Assembly (NCBI GenBank): GCA_012184525.1
Contig: WOFQ01000017.1
Location: 608,510 to 672,509 of the forward strand
Direction of reading: 5' to 3'
Length of the DNA stretch: 64,000 bases
Origin: Xenoacremonium recifei
Lineage: Eukaryota; Ascomycota; Sordariomycetes; Hypocreales; Nectriaceae
Shown here: positions 30,329 through 40,921 of the stretch, piece by piece
How positions within the stretch are numbered: the stretch's first letter is position 1
Layout: every line of letters begins with the position of its first letter
Notes under the pieces: generated by a model
What the model was told of the DNA's origin: nothing
Database searches by the model: none
What the model saw: only the letters and a program-made list of their open reading frames with translations
Position numbers and translations under genes: made by a program

Positions 30329-32965
30329 TCACATCACCGTCTTCCATCTCTGTTCAAGTTGTGCCATAGTTGCCAATACATTGCCGTTCGCGGCTTGAGC
30401 AAACCCAGCAACCATATTCTGGTTTGATTGCGCTGCCATGGCTCCGCTTTGAGTCTCGTGCCAACCTAGCGAACTGCTTCCATACCTCATATCGCTGTGG
30501 TGTGTCCTGGCTGCAAGAGTGATGTTCTCGGCTCCTTGATAGGCGACGCTGGCCAACGCATAAGTCATGGCAGTCTGGGATGCAATTTGCTGTCTCGCCA
30601 GCAACACCTCCCATGTTGGGATAGTCTCACACCACACCTTGACTCTCATGGTGGCGAAAGCAATGAAGGATTCTAGGTCTCCCGAGCGGCATGTTTCAGC
30701 CCATTTAGCTCTCATGCGTTCCGAGAAGAAACTACAGATAGCCTTTAAAGGCTTCCCAGAGAACTCGACTTCGCCGCGGAAGACAATTTGAGAATCAAAC
30801 GGTGATTTCATTATCACGTCTTCGTAGCACTTTTTGCAGGCGGCAATGTCAGGGAAGCCTTTCCCAAATCCATAGAATGCGCCAGGGCCAAGTCGGTCTT
30901 TGGGGCATAAGGGATTTCTAGACCACTTGTCGACATAACTGGAGAACCTCGACCAGACTCCCGTCTCTACAGCCTCACTGAACCGCTGGATATACTCAAC
31001 GGTGCGAGGACCCCCCAGGGTAAAGTCACACACAAGCATTCGGTCAGCCCCAACAACTTTTCTCTCAAAGTATCTTTCGGCCTTTAGGGCCTGGATGATA
31101 CCCGTATAACAGACAGCGCAGAGGCAAAAGTCCGCATTTGAGCCTTTGAGAAAGTACCATTCGCCTCCCTTCTTCCCATTAGGAGTACAATAGTGATTTG
31201 CTGCAAGCATGGCTGCTGTTTTCCAAACCGGGGAAAAGTCACGACTACCTAGTCCTGCCGCCCACGCAACTCGGACCGGGATAGACTTGAAATCGCAAAG
31301 GCACATGGTTCCCAATGCTGGTACTTTGGGCCTCAACATATCCTCGAACCTCGTTTTTGCAGCATAGTCGAGATAGCACGCCTCGCACACGTAGACCTCT
31401 TCAAGCCCACGAAGTGCGAACCAACGCCTGCTTGTCGAAGGGGACGGTTTGTTCTCGCACACAGGCAGGAAAATGCGCTTGTTTGCCTCGCTTGCCCAGA
31501 TATTCCATCCGTCTGCGAGAACAGCGCTATGTCGAAGCGACCGAGCAACATAGGCTCCGGAAAAACAACAATACCATGTCACCCCGGGCTTAAGAGGGTA
31601 CGGAGTGGGAGCGAACTTTTCCGCCAATGGGGAGCCCAAGACATTCTCTTCGTAACAGGCCTCACAAGCCACAAACCCCTTTGGCGGTTCAGACGTCGGT
31701 GAGAAGAACTTGAAGCCCTCGTGGTTCTGGACACCCTGAAATCCTTTGCAATTGAGGATCTGGAGTCTGTTTGCCAAATACTCCTCGAATTTAGATAATG
31801 ACCCGGTCTGCTGTGCCTGTGGCCAGAGATAAAGAAGTATGCGAGGAACGTTGAAACGGCATCTACCTTCGGGCCGCTCAGTCTTGAAAAATTCACCTCG
31901 TAGTTCGCTGCCCGCAATGTACTTCCTGAAACAGTTCGTGCAAATAAGGGCCTCTGGTACTGCAGAAGCATGATACCAACTTGTGGTATAGTCAACAAGT
32001 CTTGATCCTGGGCATTCCTGTAAAGTGTCGTTGGGTTCTCCTCCCGGTCGCGGTTCGAGTAACTGCACGAAGGGAAATTCGACCTCGGAAATCGAGTCCA
32101 AGGTGAATGAGGACACCGGACTAGGTGTCAAGTTCAAGTCTCCCAACCGTTCTGTCACTTGGCCTAGGTCTGACGTAGCAGCAGTCCTCTCGTGTTGGAA
32201 TAAGGCAGGTGTTGCAATCGTCGAGGTTTGGTCTGAGGCTAGGGTATTTGGGAGATATGGCAATGCTGCCGGGATAGGGGCGTTCGGTTTTACTGTTTCC
32301 TGGCCATGCTGACGATGAATATCCCAACCCAAATTGTTCGGGTTTGTATTCGCAGAATTCTGGTGGTGTGGAAAAGGGTATAAGCCAGGTGCCTTTGTTA
32401 TTTCTAAGCCGTCATTTTCATTATTTAAAGCCACTGCTGAGGGCCGTGGAGGTAGCGCCGGCTTGACCACTGGTAGCCCGTGGGATCGTGGCGGTAAAGG
32501 AGGGGCCAGGCGATTCTCCTTTCCCGGCGTCGAGTCTTGAAATGGGGATGTCGGTACGGGTTTTCGACGAGGCAGATCTTGAGGTATTCTCGGCTGCAAG
32601 CTCTGCAAATTTGCAGCTTGCATATGGGGCATCTCGGGTCTCGGCGTTAACGGAAGCGGAGGAGGTATGCCGTCTCCCCAAGGTTGCGGAGGAGGGTAAG
32701 CCGATACTGCAGGGGAAATCGGCTGCATTGTTACTGACGGGGATGAGTCTCGGTAACTGGCCCCGTAAGCTACTTGGGGAGGCGGCTGCGTGGTGTTCAC
32801 ATGGTGAGAAGCATAGGAGGAGGCATCTCGCGTTGGCTGATATGGCGGCTTACTAGTGCTTGGAGACGGAGCGCCGGTTGGATGATTTGGCAGGTTTGTT
32901 GGCTCATAACGTCCATTTGGCGACGGATACCACATGTAATCCTGATTAGGTGGGCGGGGCGACAT
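30329..32965 (-). CDS. Large protein with proline-rich half and five tandem CxxC modules
   Basis: Single-exon frame, 878 aa from ATG 32965 (MSPRPPNQDYMWYPS); an upstream ATG at 33121 is also open. The first 330 residues are disordered, rich in Pro, Ser and Gln with PPLP and PPxY-like runs (a WW/SH3-ligand look). The rest is a regular array: ICTNCF, ACEACY, VCEACY, LCAVCY and ACKKCY start at about 31948, 31670, 31392, 31113 and 30843, a step of 270-279 bp (about 93 aa). Each module continues with an F/L-rich helix, a C-x-F strand (CRFN, CCFS, CDFK, CDFT, CSFF) and, in modules 1-4, a further Cys and a W/FxF-G closing strand. The paired Cys suggest metal binding. No TM helix or enzyme motif. I do not recognise the family; it is intact and long, so it is likely functional. 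Confidence 0.75.
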   Translation of the reverse strand: MSPRPPNQDYMWYPSPNGRYEPTNLPNHPTGAPSPSTSKPPYQPTRDASSYASHHVNTTQPPPQVAYGASYRDSSPSVTMQPISPAVSAYPPPQPWGDGIPPPLPLTPRPEMPHMQAANLQSLQPRIPQDLPRRKPVPTSPFQDSTPGKENRLAPPLPPRSHGLPVVKPALPPRPSAVALNNENDGLEITKAPGLYPFPHHQNSANTNPNNLGWDIHRQHGQETVKPNAPIPAALPYLPNTLASDQTSTIATPALFQHERTAATSDLGQVTERLGDLNLTPSPVSSFTLDSISEVEFPFVQLLEPRPGGEPNDTLQECPGSRLVDYTTSWYHASAVPEALICTNCFRKYIAGSELRGEFFKTERPEGRCRFNVPRILLYLWPQAQQTGSLSKFEEYLANRLQILNCKGFQGVQNHEGFKFFSPTSEPPKGFVACEACYEENVLGSPLAEKFAPTPYPLKPGVTWYCCFSGAYVARSLRHSAVLADGWNIWASEANKRIFLPVCENKPSPSTSRRWFALRGLEEVYVCEACYLDYAAKTRFEDMLRPKVPALGTMCLCDFKSIPVRVAWAAGLGSRDFSPVWKTAAMLAANHYCTPNGKKGGEWYFLKGSNADFCLCAVCYTGIIQALKAERYFERKVVGADRMLVCDFTLGGPRTVEYIQRFSEAVETGVWSRFSSYVDKWSRNPLCPKDRLGPGAFYGFGKGFPDIAACKKCYEDVIMKSPFDSQIVFRGEVEFSGKPLKAICSFFSERMRAKWAETCRSGDLESFIAFATMRVKVWCETIPTWEVLLARQQIASQTAMTYALASVAYQGAENITLAARTHHSDMRYGSSSLGWHETQSGAMAAQSNQNMVAGFAQAANGNVLATMAQLEQRWKTVM

Positions 32966-33745
32966 ATCCGGAGTCGGGTTATTTAGTTGCTGATTTAGAT
33001 GAATAACGAATCGAACATTTTGGCTGAAATGAGGGGGCGAGAGGATCAATTTATGTTCAAGAGCCACATCCACGTTCAGCCGCAGTCTACCCTGGCCATT
33101 TACCCCATCATCACAAATCAATCAGCATCCATCCATGTGGGTATTCGGGTGAGCCTAACCTCATTCAAACTCCTCATCCATAGAATCAAGTTAGCAATGA
33201 AGAAGCCTAGCAGAGCCAATTATTTACGTTAAGACGAGGGAAATGATGTTGTTTTTCGATCTACAATTGATCTGTCGCAGACAAAATTGATAGAGAAATT
33301 TTGGACTACGAAAAGCAGATTTCCGATGTTTCGCCCCCGACCGCTGATTGGAAAGGTTCCTACGTCAATGTACTAGATTCACCAATGTCTCTTTTAAACC
33401 GACCAAGAAATAGACAAGTTCAGAAGCAGCGGCGGTATCTTGTGTCTCAAGAAAGACAATATACACGAAATAGAGGCTTGGGAAGCCCGGTGAAATGGGA
33501 TCTCTAACCTAAAGAGTAACGTCTCCAGTGAGGTCAATCTCTTTCTACTAAGTATAAAAAAGCGAAAATATGTTATTAGAGACAAGCACAGCACCGGTAA
33601 AAATTGCGAACCGGGCCAAATTTTGACAGATCAAGGTTTCTTTCATGTTGTTTTCCATTTCTTAAGGCTAGTTGATATCCCTGTAGACATCTAGACAGAC
33701 CGTACGGCTCATTTTCATGCCAGACAGTTTCTTTCAGACTGCTAT
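32966..33745. other. Intergenic region, no gene recognised
   Basis: About 780 bp between the module protein (start) and the FAD pseudogene (3' end). Short frames only. Confidence 0.5.
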
Positions 33746-34944
33746 TCAAACTAACTTTGGCACGGTGTTGTGGAAAACATTTCTAGGATCGTACTTTTGT
33801 TTCATGCCTAACAAAAATTCGTGATTTTCATCGTAGATCTTTGACCAGTCGCTCTCCTCAGATGGCAGAAGAGACACGTATCCGCCCCCGATGATGCTAT
33901 CTCCAGCCCTCTCATATACTTGCGTCTTCAGTGTAGAAGCCCACATGTTAGATTCAGTAATTCGGTCTTTCTCGGTTGTTACTGAGAGCAACTCTAGCAT
34001 GATATGGTCTTCTCGAGGATAAAAGACAGTCCCAGTAGCTTCTCTATTCGATGAGGCTCGGACAACATGACCAGAAAAGGCCACGCCCCCCGGAGGAAGT
34101 TTATCCGTATTCTTGATGATCACGTCCACCACGCTAGGCGTAAATCCTTTCACGGTGACGGTGTTATTCTGGCCATATGATCCATACACCACAAACGCAT
34201 CGTTTGCCTTGATAAAATCCGAAACAGATGTCGGTGCAACCGTATTCAGGACATGACTTGCCAGAGAAGTGATCTTGTCCACCCATCGGCGCCCCTCGTC
34301 TTGATCAGGAGATGACCACATCAGGAGCACAACAAGGCATCTACCGATTTGAGGGATGGTAACGACGCTGGGTTGAATCCCTAATGCTAGAGGAAGGCCC
34401 GTTGCGAGCAGATGATTGAACCCGGATGTCCACTGTTGGACAGTGGATTGAAAGTTGCTGGAGTCGTATATCATCATACCGGATAAGACCTACCGCTGAT
34501 CAATGTTGTTATCTAGCAACAGGGACAAAGACAGGGCAACACGAACCTCATTCAGCTCATAGGCCTTCACAGTTAATTCGACAACTATTCCGAAAGCAGG
34601 TGCTGCTCCTCTCACGGCCCTCAGAAGCTCCGTATCTGCATCAACTAGAGAGCCGTCGGCTATAACAAGTCTAGCACGCAAGATTTGATCACAGCCCAGG
34701 CCGAAGTTGGCGCTCATCGGCCCGTAACCACCCAGGGCTCTGAGACAGCTTCGGCCGTAGACGGACGGGCGATGGCGCACGGCGTGGCGCTGGGACGGCG
34801 AACATAGCACAGAGCAGTGGACGAAAAGTTGGGAGAGGAAGGGGTGAGAAGAGTGATCCTCATTTCCGTCGCCCAGGCCTGCAAGATGGCGACGATGTCA
34901 GCTTTCGCGGGATTCATCCGATCGGAATTCGTGGTTTGAGTCAC
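33746..34944 (-). pseudogene. FAD-linked oxidoreductase (BBE/berberine-bridge type) with internal deletion
   Basis: The N-terminus from ATG 34944 reads like the family start (ITLLTPSSPNFSSTALCYVR, then IARPSTAEAVS). Immediately afterwards, in a different frame, the text is LGGYGPMSANFGLGCDQILR, ARLVIADGSLVDAD, RGAAPAFGIVVELTVKAYEL, and after an intron near 34540-34485 the BBE substrate domain, ending GMKQKYDPRNVFHNTVPKLV. About 80-100 residues that normally lie between these blocks, including the conserved FAD-binding glycine-rich and His-containing segment, are missing, and the fusion is out of frame. So the gene has lost part of its FAD site and cannot encode a full enzyme. Confidence 0.75.
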
Positions 34945-35517
34945 TGCGAAGAATTTGCATTAAAATGTCAGATCTGGTGTGAAGCGGGCCGTGAGAGGCA
35001 TTTATCAGTGCATATTACACCTTTTTCTTCGAAAAATATTTCCTTCTTTGGATAGTTCACACAGAAGCTTGGTGCTTTCGACATATCATCAGTCCGCGAA
35101 AAGTTGACGAGGTTATCCTTGGCCAAGATGACGGTTGCCCCACGCATACCCGAAGGCTGTCGCCAAACCAACATCGCAGTGTTATTAGAGTCTCAAAATC
35201 TGGAGACTGGGGTATTAACCAGGTGGTTCCCAGAACGGCCTGGACGTCTTCTCATCAGCTCGGCGGAGAGAAGAGGAGTTCCCGCACCATACCTGCGGGT
35301 TAGAGCGGAGCAATGCGCGGAATAGTGGGATGGGATGGGATCATGGACAGCAAAACAGTAGCCCTTCCGCGTCAACGATTCGAACGGGAGAATCACCCAG
35401 TCCACATAACTCCGCATGCGCGAGTCGCGCAGATTGACGATATATTCACAGCTTCCCAGCATCATTCCCTCACACTCACCCTCACATTCACAACCGAAAA
35501 CCTGATCGCTTTAAGAG
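34945..35517. other. Divergent intergenic region upstream of an NmrA-like gene
   Basis: About 570 bp. Frames on both strands lack conserved text. It holds the promoter of the gene at 35518, with a TCACCCTCACATTCACA-type pyrimidine-rich stretch just before the ATG. Confidence 0.5.
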
Positions 35518-36489
35518 ATGCCCAAATTAGTCACTGTTATCGGCGCCAGCGGAATCCAGGGCGGATCCGTTGTCAAGGCACTGCTTAGAGACAGCGACTT
35601 TGCTATCCGTGCCGTTACGAGGAACAAGCAGTCCGATGCCATGCAAAAGCTGGCTGCACAAAACGTCGAGGTCGTCCAAGCAGATGCCAACGATACAGAG
35701 TCTCTGCGCAAGGCCTTTGAGGGGAGCTACGCAATATATGCAGCAACAAACTTCTTCGAGTCCTTCGCTACTCTTGGCCCCATTAAATCTGGAGACGTTG
35801 AAACTGCCCAAGGAATTAATATGGCTAAAGCGGCGGCTGCTACTGAGACACTTCAGCACTATATTTGGTCCACGTTCCCTAATGCCAACCGTATCAGTGG
35901 GGGGAAATACACAGTGGCTCACTACGCGTCAAAGAACAAGGTCGACGACTTCATCAAGGCTGACCCAGAGCTGGCGGCCAAAACAACATTCCTTTGGGTC
36001 GCATACTACGCGAGCAACCTTAACTATCCGTTCTGGAAGCCTATGGAAGTACCCATGTCCGGCAAATATATCCAGTTGATGTCGTCGCCTGCCTCGGTTC
36101 AAGTGCCATGTGTTGGAGATGCCAGACACAACGTCGGGCTCTTTGCGCATGCCGTCTTGCGTCAACCAGAGAAGACGCTGCCAGGTGCAATCGTGGTTGC
36201 AGCAACAGAGACAATGACAGCTGGTGAACTTCTTCAAATCTGGTGCCAGGTTCATGACAAGGAAGCTGAGTACGTTGTCATGGACAAGGACTCTTACGTT
36301 CGGTTGTGGGGTCAATGGGGGGCACTGATGCACGAGAACTTCGCGTACTGGGAGGCGGCCGGGGATAAGAGCTTCCGTGGTGACGACGAGGTTTTGACCA
36401 AGGAGGACTTGGGAATTAAGGGGCTGGTTTCTACTGCTGAGGCATTAAAGCGGATGAATATTGAAGCAATAAACGAAAGAGATTACTAG
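35518..36489 (+). CDS. NmrA-like family protein
   Basis: Single-exon 323 aa protein. VTVIGASGIQGGSVVKALL is the NmrA dinucleotide-binding loop (GASGxQG), followed by IRAVTRN (Arg reads the NADP phosphate), VVQADANDTESLRKAFEG and YAIYAATNFFE, the last two specific to the HSCARG/NmrA branch. The Tyr-x3-Lys of true SDRs is absent; HYASKNKVDDFI has a partial equivalent. Such proteins sense redox state or act as reductases in secondary pathways. It is followed 220 bp later by a Zn2Cys6 gene on the same strand and preceded by a dead FAD enzyme; a former three-gene unit is possible. No lesions. Confidence 0.87.
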   Translation: MPKLVTVIGASGIQGGSVVKALLRDSDFAIRAVTRNKQSDAMQKLAAQNVEVVQADANDTESLRKAFEGSYAIYAATNFFESFATLGPIKSGDVETAQGINMAKAAAATETLQHYIWSTFPNANRISGGKYTVAHYASKNKVDDFIKADPELAAKTTFLWVAYYASNLNYPFWKPMEVPMSGKYIQLMSSPASVQVPCVGDARHNVGLFAHAVLRQPEKTLPGAIVVAATETMTAGELLQIWCQVHDKEAEYVVMDKDSYVRLWGQWGALMHENFAYWEAAGDKSFRGDDEVLTKEDLGIKGLVSTAEALKRMNIEAINERDY

Positions 36490-36709
36490 CCACAGGAGAT
36501 GATAATCAGATTATTGCCTTCGAGGTACTGTTCTGTAGGGTAGGATGGCAATCCAACTGATGGCAGAATTGAATGTCAGTTACGGCACTACCAAAGCTCC
36601 GCATTTAGCAAGACGGTTGTCTCGGAAGCCGTCTGTTATTATTAATCAGCATTCCTACCTAGAAGTTCTCTGCCTGCCCCTTCACCACCTTTTCAAAATT
36701 GCAACAACG

Positions 36710-38245
36710 ATGTCTCTTCGAAAGACTGCCTGCTTTGCTTGTGCCTCAGCTAAAAGGCGATGCGATATGAAACGTCCTTCATGCTCTCGCTGCTGCAAAC
36801 TGTCCTTGAATTGCGAATACCCATATCAAAGCACATTTGAACGGCCCCAGCAGCCTGACAACCGCGATTGCTTGACTGTAATGCAGTCTGACCTGATGCT
36901 CCCACAAGCACCTGAAACAGATTTCGCCTTTGACATTTCTACATTCCTGAGCGATGACATGATAAACATGGATCGGGACATGCGAGTCTCAGGCACGACT
37001 TTAGAAACGCCGCTGAGCGACGACACGAATACAAACATCTATTCTGTAGACCCCGTCGAGGCGCTTGGTACAACATTCAGCCTTGATTCAGGGTTTCTCT
37101 GGGACGAAAACAGCACACTCAACAATCCAGTTGTGGCGCAAAATCCACAGCCTGCGACGCTTAAAGACAGCAGCGCGTTAGAATTGGAGCCAGAGAAATC
37201 CACAGCCCGAAAAAGAGCGACGTCTCAGGGCTCACTCCCTGTCTCCAAGATTGGCCGTCCTGTATCTGCCAAGATATGGCCGCGCGGCTGGGACAAGAAG
37301 TCATGGTCATTCTGCGCCGACATACTCCTCTCATACGTTGGAATATTCTCGAGAACAGCATTCACAGAATTCATATTGCCACCAGAATGCACTTCCTGCT
37401 CGAGTGAACTGCGTCTCTACCTTTGGAAGGCATTGGCAGTTTGCGCTGCACACGAAACTTTGAGCCAAAACAACACCTCTGTCTTTGAACAAATTCTGGC
37501 AGCGGAAGTCTCGCAGCTCATTGAAGAATCGAAATCAGAAGCGGCGCAGCCAATGCCAATCATTTCGAGCCAGACGCAAGGCGGCTTCAAAGATGCTATT
37601 CTTAAGTTTCATAAGGACCTTGCTCGTTTGCAGGCTATGGTACTGTATCAAATAATTTGTCTTTTCGGCGCGAGTCGTCGACAGCGACATGCTGCAGAGG
37701 GGCTGGAACCGCTCTTTGCTTCTTGGACACGAGAGCTTCTCCTACAAACCCGCATGCTAGATCTTCAGCTACAAACTCCCGAGGCATCTTCTGCCACACC
37801 TCCGGGGACACAAACATATCCCGAGCCAAGCGAGGTCGAAGAACCTTCACTATCGAGGGGCGTGACGCATCCGGAGCAGCTCATCGACAAATCAATCACG
37901 GACAAGGAAATTGAGAGCTCGTATCGAACTATTCTCATCTCATACATGATCCGTGGGGTGTACGCGGCTTCAGAATACCAATCATGTCACTTGGTAACTG
38001 AGATGGGTACATTGCCTGCGTGTATTTCTGGCCATTCGGCTTGTTCCGATGTCCCCATGTGTGTTGGTCGTCGTCTGCCCGTTGCTGATCGAAACTTGAC
38101 ATACGCTCGTTTTGCTGAGACGTGGAATTCGCAGGATACACAGACACAGGAAGAGTATGACAAGTTTTCGGTTCTATTATTGGTCGCATGCAAAGGCCTG
38201 GAAGTTTTACCCAGCCTACGAAGTGAGAGAAGTGAAGTTCCCTGA
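36710..38245 (+). CDS. Zn(II)2Cys6 transcription factor
   Basis: Single-exon 511 aa regulator. The zinc cluster at residues 8-35 is CFACASAKRRCDMKRPSCSR followed by CCKLSLNC, six Cys with C-x2-C-x6-C-x5-C-x2-C-x6-C spacing. I start at ATG 36710 because the cluster should be near the N-terminus; the frame extends back to 36545. The remainder is an acidic, Ser/Thr-rich linker and a helical C-terminal region (DILLSYVGIFSRTAFTEFIL, LWKALAVCAAHETLSQ, ARLQAMVLYQIICLFGASRR) without the classic fungal_trans signature. This resembles the short C2H2/Zn-cluster associated regulators of metabolic clusters. It probably serves the adjacent NmrA-like gene or its lost partners. Convergent with the next regulator. 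Confidence 0.85.
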   Translation: MSLRKTACFACASAKRRCDMKRPSCSRCCKLSLNCEYPYQSTFERPQQPDNRDCLTVMQSDLMLPQAPETDFAFDISTFLSDDMINMDRDMRVSGTTLETPLSDDTNTNIYSVDPVEALGTTFSLDSGFLWDENSTLNNPVVAQNPQPATLKDSSALELEPEKSTARKRATSQGSLPVSKIGRPVSAKIWPRGWDKKSWSFCADILLSYVGIFSRTAFTEFILPPECTSCSSELRLYLWKALAVCAAHETLSQNNTSVFEQILAAEVSQLIEESKSEAAQPMPIISSQTQGGFKDAILKFHKDLARLQAMVLYQIICLFGASRRQRHAAEGLEPLFASWTRELLLQTRMLDLQLQTPEASSATPPGTQTYPEPSEVEEPSLSRGVTHPEQLIDKSITDKEIESSYRTILISYMIRGVYAASEYQSCHLVTEMGTLPACISGHSACSDVPMCVGRRLPVADRNLTYARFAETWNSQDTQTQEEYDKFSVLLLVACKGLEVLPSLRSERSEVP

Positions 38246-38511
38246 GCATCCTTTGGTAGTTTGATGAAGAAATCTTGCTCTGACAGTATTCATCAAGGAA
38301 CATCATTTTCGTGTCTTCTTTATCAAAGTTCCCAGATCAAACTTCTCAGATAATGCACGGTGCTCACCAGCATTCTTGGCTCTGACCCCTGCGAGGGGCG
38401 GCAAACTCGTCTCGCACCATTTACGTCGAGAAATTCTCCTTTATGAAACTCCTGAATTTTGTGACATCCCGAGTTTCCTTGACCTATCTGGCCGGGACTA
38501 ACTTGGCATGT
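38246..38511. other. Convergent gap between two regulators
   Basis: 266 bp holding both 3' ends. Nothing else seen. Confidence 0.5.
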
Positions 38512-40509
38512 CTACGTGTCTTCTGTATTTCTGAACCACATGGACAAGGCCGCCGTACTATTTGATACAGCGACGTCTGTCAGCGGTTCTATGTAAAGAT
38601 CCAGATTTCTCCCTACCAAGCTATTTCGTGTTTCAAGAGTATTGATGCAGAACGAGACGGCATTTCTTCCGTCGGCCGAGAGAACCCAGTTTTCGATATG
38701 AGCTTTGCGCTCCTGACTAAGGGCGGGAGCTGAAGCCTCGATACCTGGCCCGGTAAAACCAATACCAAATAGGATCAAAAGATCCCTTTCAGAGTATACT
38801 CGTAGCCCGACAATATTGTAGAGCATTCTTACACCAAGTTCCAAAGATTTGAATCGCGCCAACGTAGAGGAGGCTTCCTCCATTGCTCCTTTGTAGAACC
38901 CGAGTTGGTGAGTTTCACTTGAGTCTGACACTCTGTCTAGCCGGGCACCCCAAAACTGAAATGCCTTGTAGAGTTCGCCATTAGCCAGAGATTCGGAGTC
39001 TCTAGCATTTCGGCGCATCATGTTGTATTTCCAAACGGCACGATACAATCCACAAAGTCCAATGCTGATGTCCTCTAGCAGAAAGCAAGATGCGCCCAGA
39101 AGCTCAGGATGTTGTAGGAAGTCAATGATTTTTACTCCAGAACGTGCGGCCGGTTCCTCTGGAAATCGTCGATAGACTTCGTCCAGCCCATGTGCATTCC
39201 AAAGGGCATATGTCGATGGCAACTCAACATCTAGTTCTTCTATCTGTATATGAGGACAATAGCCACTGATAAGAGAGAAGCATGTGTCGATTTTAAAAAG
39301 GGATACTACGAGTCTTCGAAGAAACGAGAGTCAGAAACGATTTCACACGTGAAAGGAGCTGGGCTAACCTGATCCTCTTTTGCCGGTTGCTTAAAAGAAA
39401 TGGCACGAAGGTGCCGGGGAAATGCGTTTGCTCTTGGTGCGTTGCGGTCTTCGAGTTAAAAAACCCAACTTGTCGCAGCGATGTGGTGAATACGCTGAGT
39501 AGAACCTGTGCTCTCGCCAAGAGCCTTTCATTCTGTGCGTAGCAACATTAATATGAGTCATGTATCTCGGCAAATCAGGCAACTAACATGGCAGTAGAAA
39601 GCAAATATGATGTTTAATAGAATTGCCTGGTATTCCTCGAACTTCCAGGGCAGATTCCGTCTCGGCTCAAATTCCGACCCGCACTAGAAACGTCAGACAC
39701 GATTTTGTCATCAGCAAGCCGAAAATTATTTACCAGTTCTTGAAGACAAAGGTCCATTAGCTTCCGGTGCACAGCATTAATTAACTTGGTAACGTTGGGG
39801 GGGCATATGAGCCAGCACCCAATCATTAACACAGCTGCGGAAGTTTTGAGAGGTTCACTGCTGATGTCGAATGTAGGACCATGAAGAACAGGCCAGTGAG
39901 CATGAAAATGACCGAGGTAGGCATTAACGCAGTTTGTGGACCAGATCTTGAAGTCGTCATTACAATCTTGAAGCTGGTCTTTCAACGCGGCATGCGACGG
40001 GGCGTCCAGCGCGTCTTGGATCAAGCGTAAATTTCTGGCATCTATACCGAGCGCGTCGTCTTTGACCTTCGAAGGTGCCTTTGCGAATACGCCGGCCGAT
40101 ATCGCTGACTTTGCAGATTGCTGGTGGTCGTAGAGGCAGTTGATGCTTCGTTTCGTGCAGAGCGTGCAAGGTGTGCCGCCGTTACACTTGGTCTTGCTAG
40201 AGCGACATGCTTTACAGGCTCGCCGTACTCGCGGTTCCAAAGCGGCCTCATTCGCATGACGCACGGAGTGGTGGCGGCGAAGCAGATCACTTGCACTGAG
40301 TTAGCATAGGGTTCTTCCGACTAGAATGCGGTAGAGAAACAGAGAATCTAGCAGGCTTACCTGCGCGTAAAAGAACGATGGCAGAGCTGGCAGTCGAATG
40401 ACGGATCCCTGTGGGTGGCCTCGTGTCGACGCAGGTGTTCCTTGCGCAAGAACTTCTTGCCGCAATCACACTCGTGGTTACCAGTTGATCGCAGGTTGGC
40501 CGTACTCAT
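38512..40509 (-). CDS. Hybrid C2H2 + Zn(II)2Cys6 transcription factor
   Basis: Two kinds of DNA-binding domain in one protein. Exon 1 from ATG 40509 holds C2H2 finger 1, HECDCGKKFLRKEHLRRHEA followed by TH, and the start of finger 2, FDCQLCHRSFTR; the intron 40361-40300 joins it to SASDLLRRHHSVRH, which completes the finger. Directly after comes a zinc cluster, RACKACRSSKTKCNGGTPCT followed by LCTKRSINC. The rest is a fungal-specific regulator region: FKIWSTNCVNAYLGHFHAHW, WKFEEYQAILLNIIFAFYCH, AQVLLSVFTTSLRQVGF and a long C-terminal exon ending at 38512. Introns near 39745-39690, 39585-39535 and 39370-39310 restore frame at conserved points. An earlier ATG at 40674 would add a basic, unconserved leader. 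Regulators of this hybrid type exist in Pezizomycotina; target unknown. Confidence 0.82.
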
Positions 40510-40921
40510 GCTTGTATTGCCGATTGAGGAGGCGCATTTCGAACCAGCTACGTACAGGTGGGCTGTGAGGATTGGCCGATTGGGATTTCCCGAACGGGTT
40601 GGCCGGGCTGGTGGGATTGCCGAAGCTGACAAACGTAGGGAATGGAGGCAATGGACTGGGTGATTGGCTGACAAGACTTGCTTTTATCCCGCCCTGTTAG
40701 CCGAGTGGGAAGCCGACACCATATTGACCCGCCAGGGAGTTCGTTGTATTTTTAAGAAGACGAAGCATTAGTCACGTAGTATACCAAATTGGGCGACAAC
40801 GGAACCACGTAGACTTGTATATAATGGTTCTCAGGGTCCTCAGCCAAGAAGCTCTTCCCAGAGGCCTACTATCCCCAGTATCCATCTAGAAAACGCCATT
40901 ATCTCTTTACCTCAGCAAACT
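40510..40921. other. Divergent promoter between hybrid regulator and NmrA-like gene
   Basis: About 410 bp; TATATAAT at 40818 lies about 100 bp before the 40922 ATG and is a plausible core promoter. No palindrome stands out. Confidence 0.5.

Noticed and set aside
35376..35396. GATTCGAAC word resembling a tRNA B box
   Set aside because: No matching A box or acceptor stem within range.
35193..35465. 90-codon minus frame upstream of the FAD pseudogene
   Set aside because: Not contiguous with the family N-terminus, which starts at 34944; overlaps the promoter of the gene at 35518.
38037..38050. TCGG-N6-CCGA word in the 36710 regulator
   Set aside because: Spacing is six, and it lies inside a coding exon, so it does not fit the operator rule.
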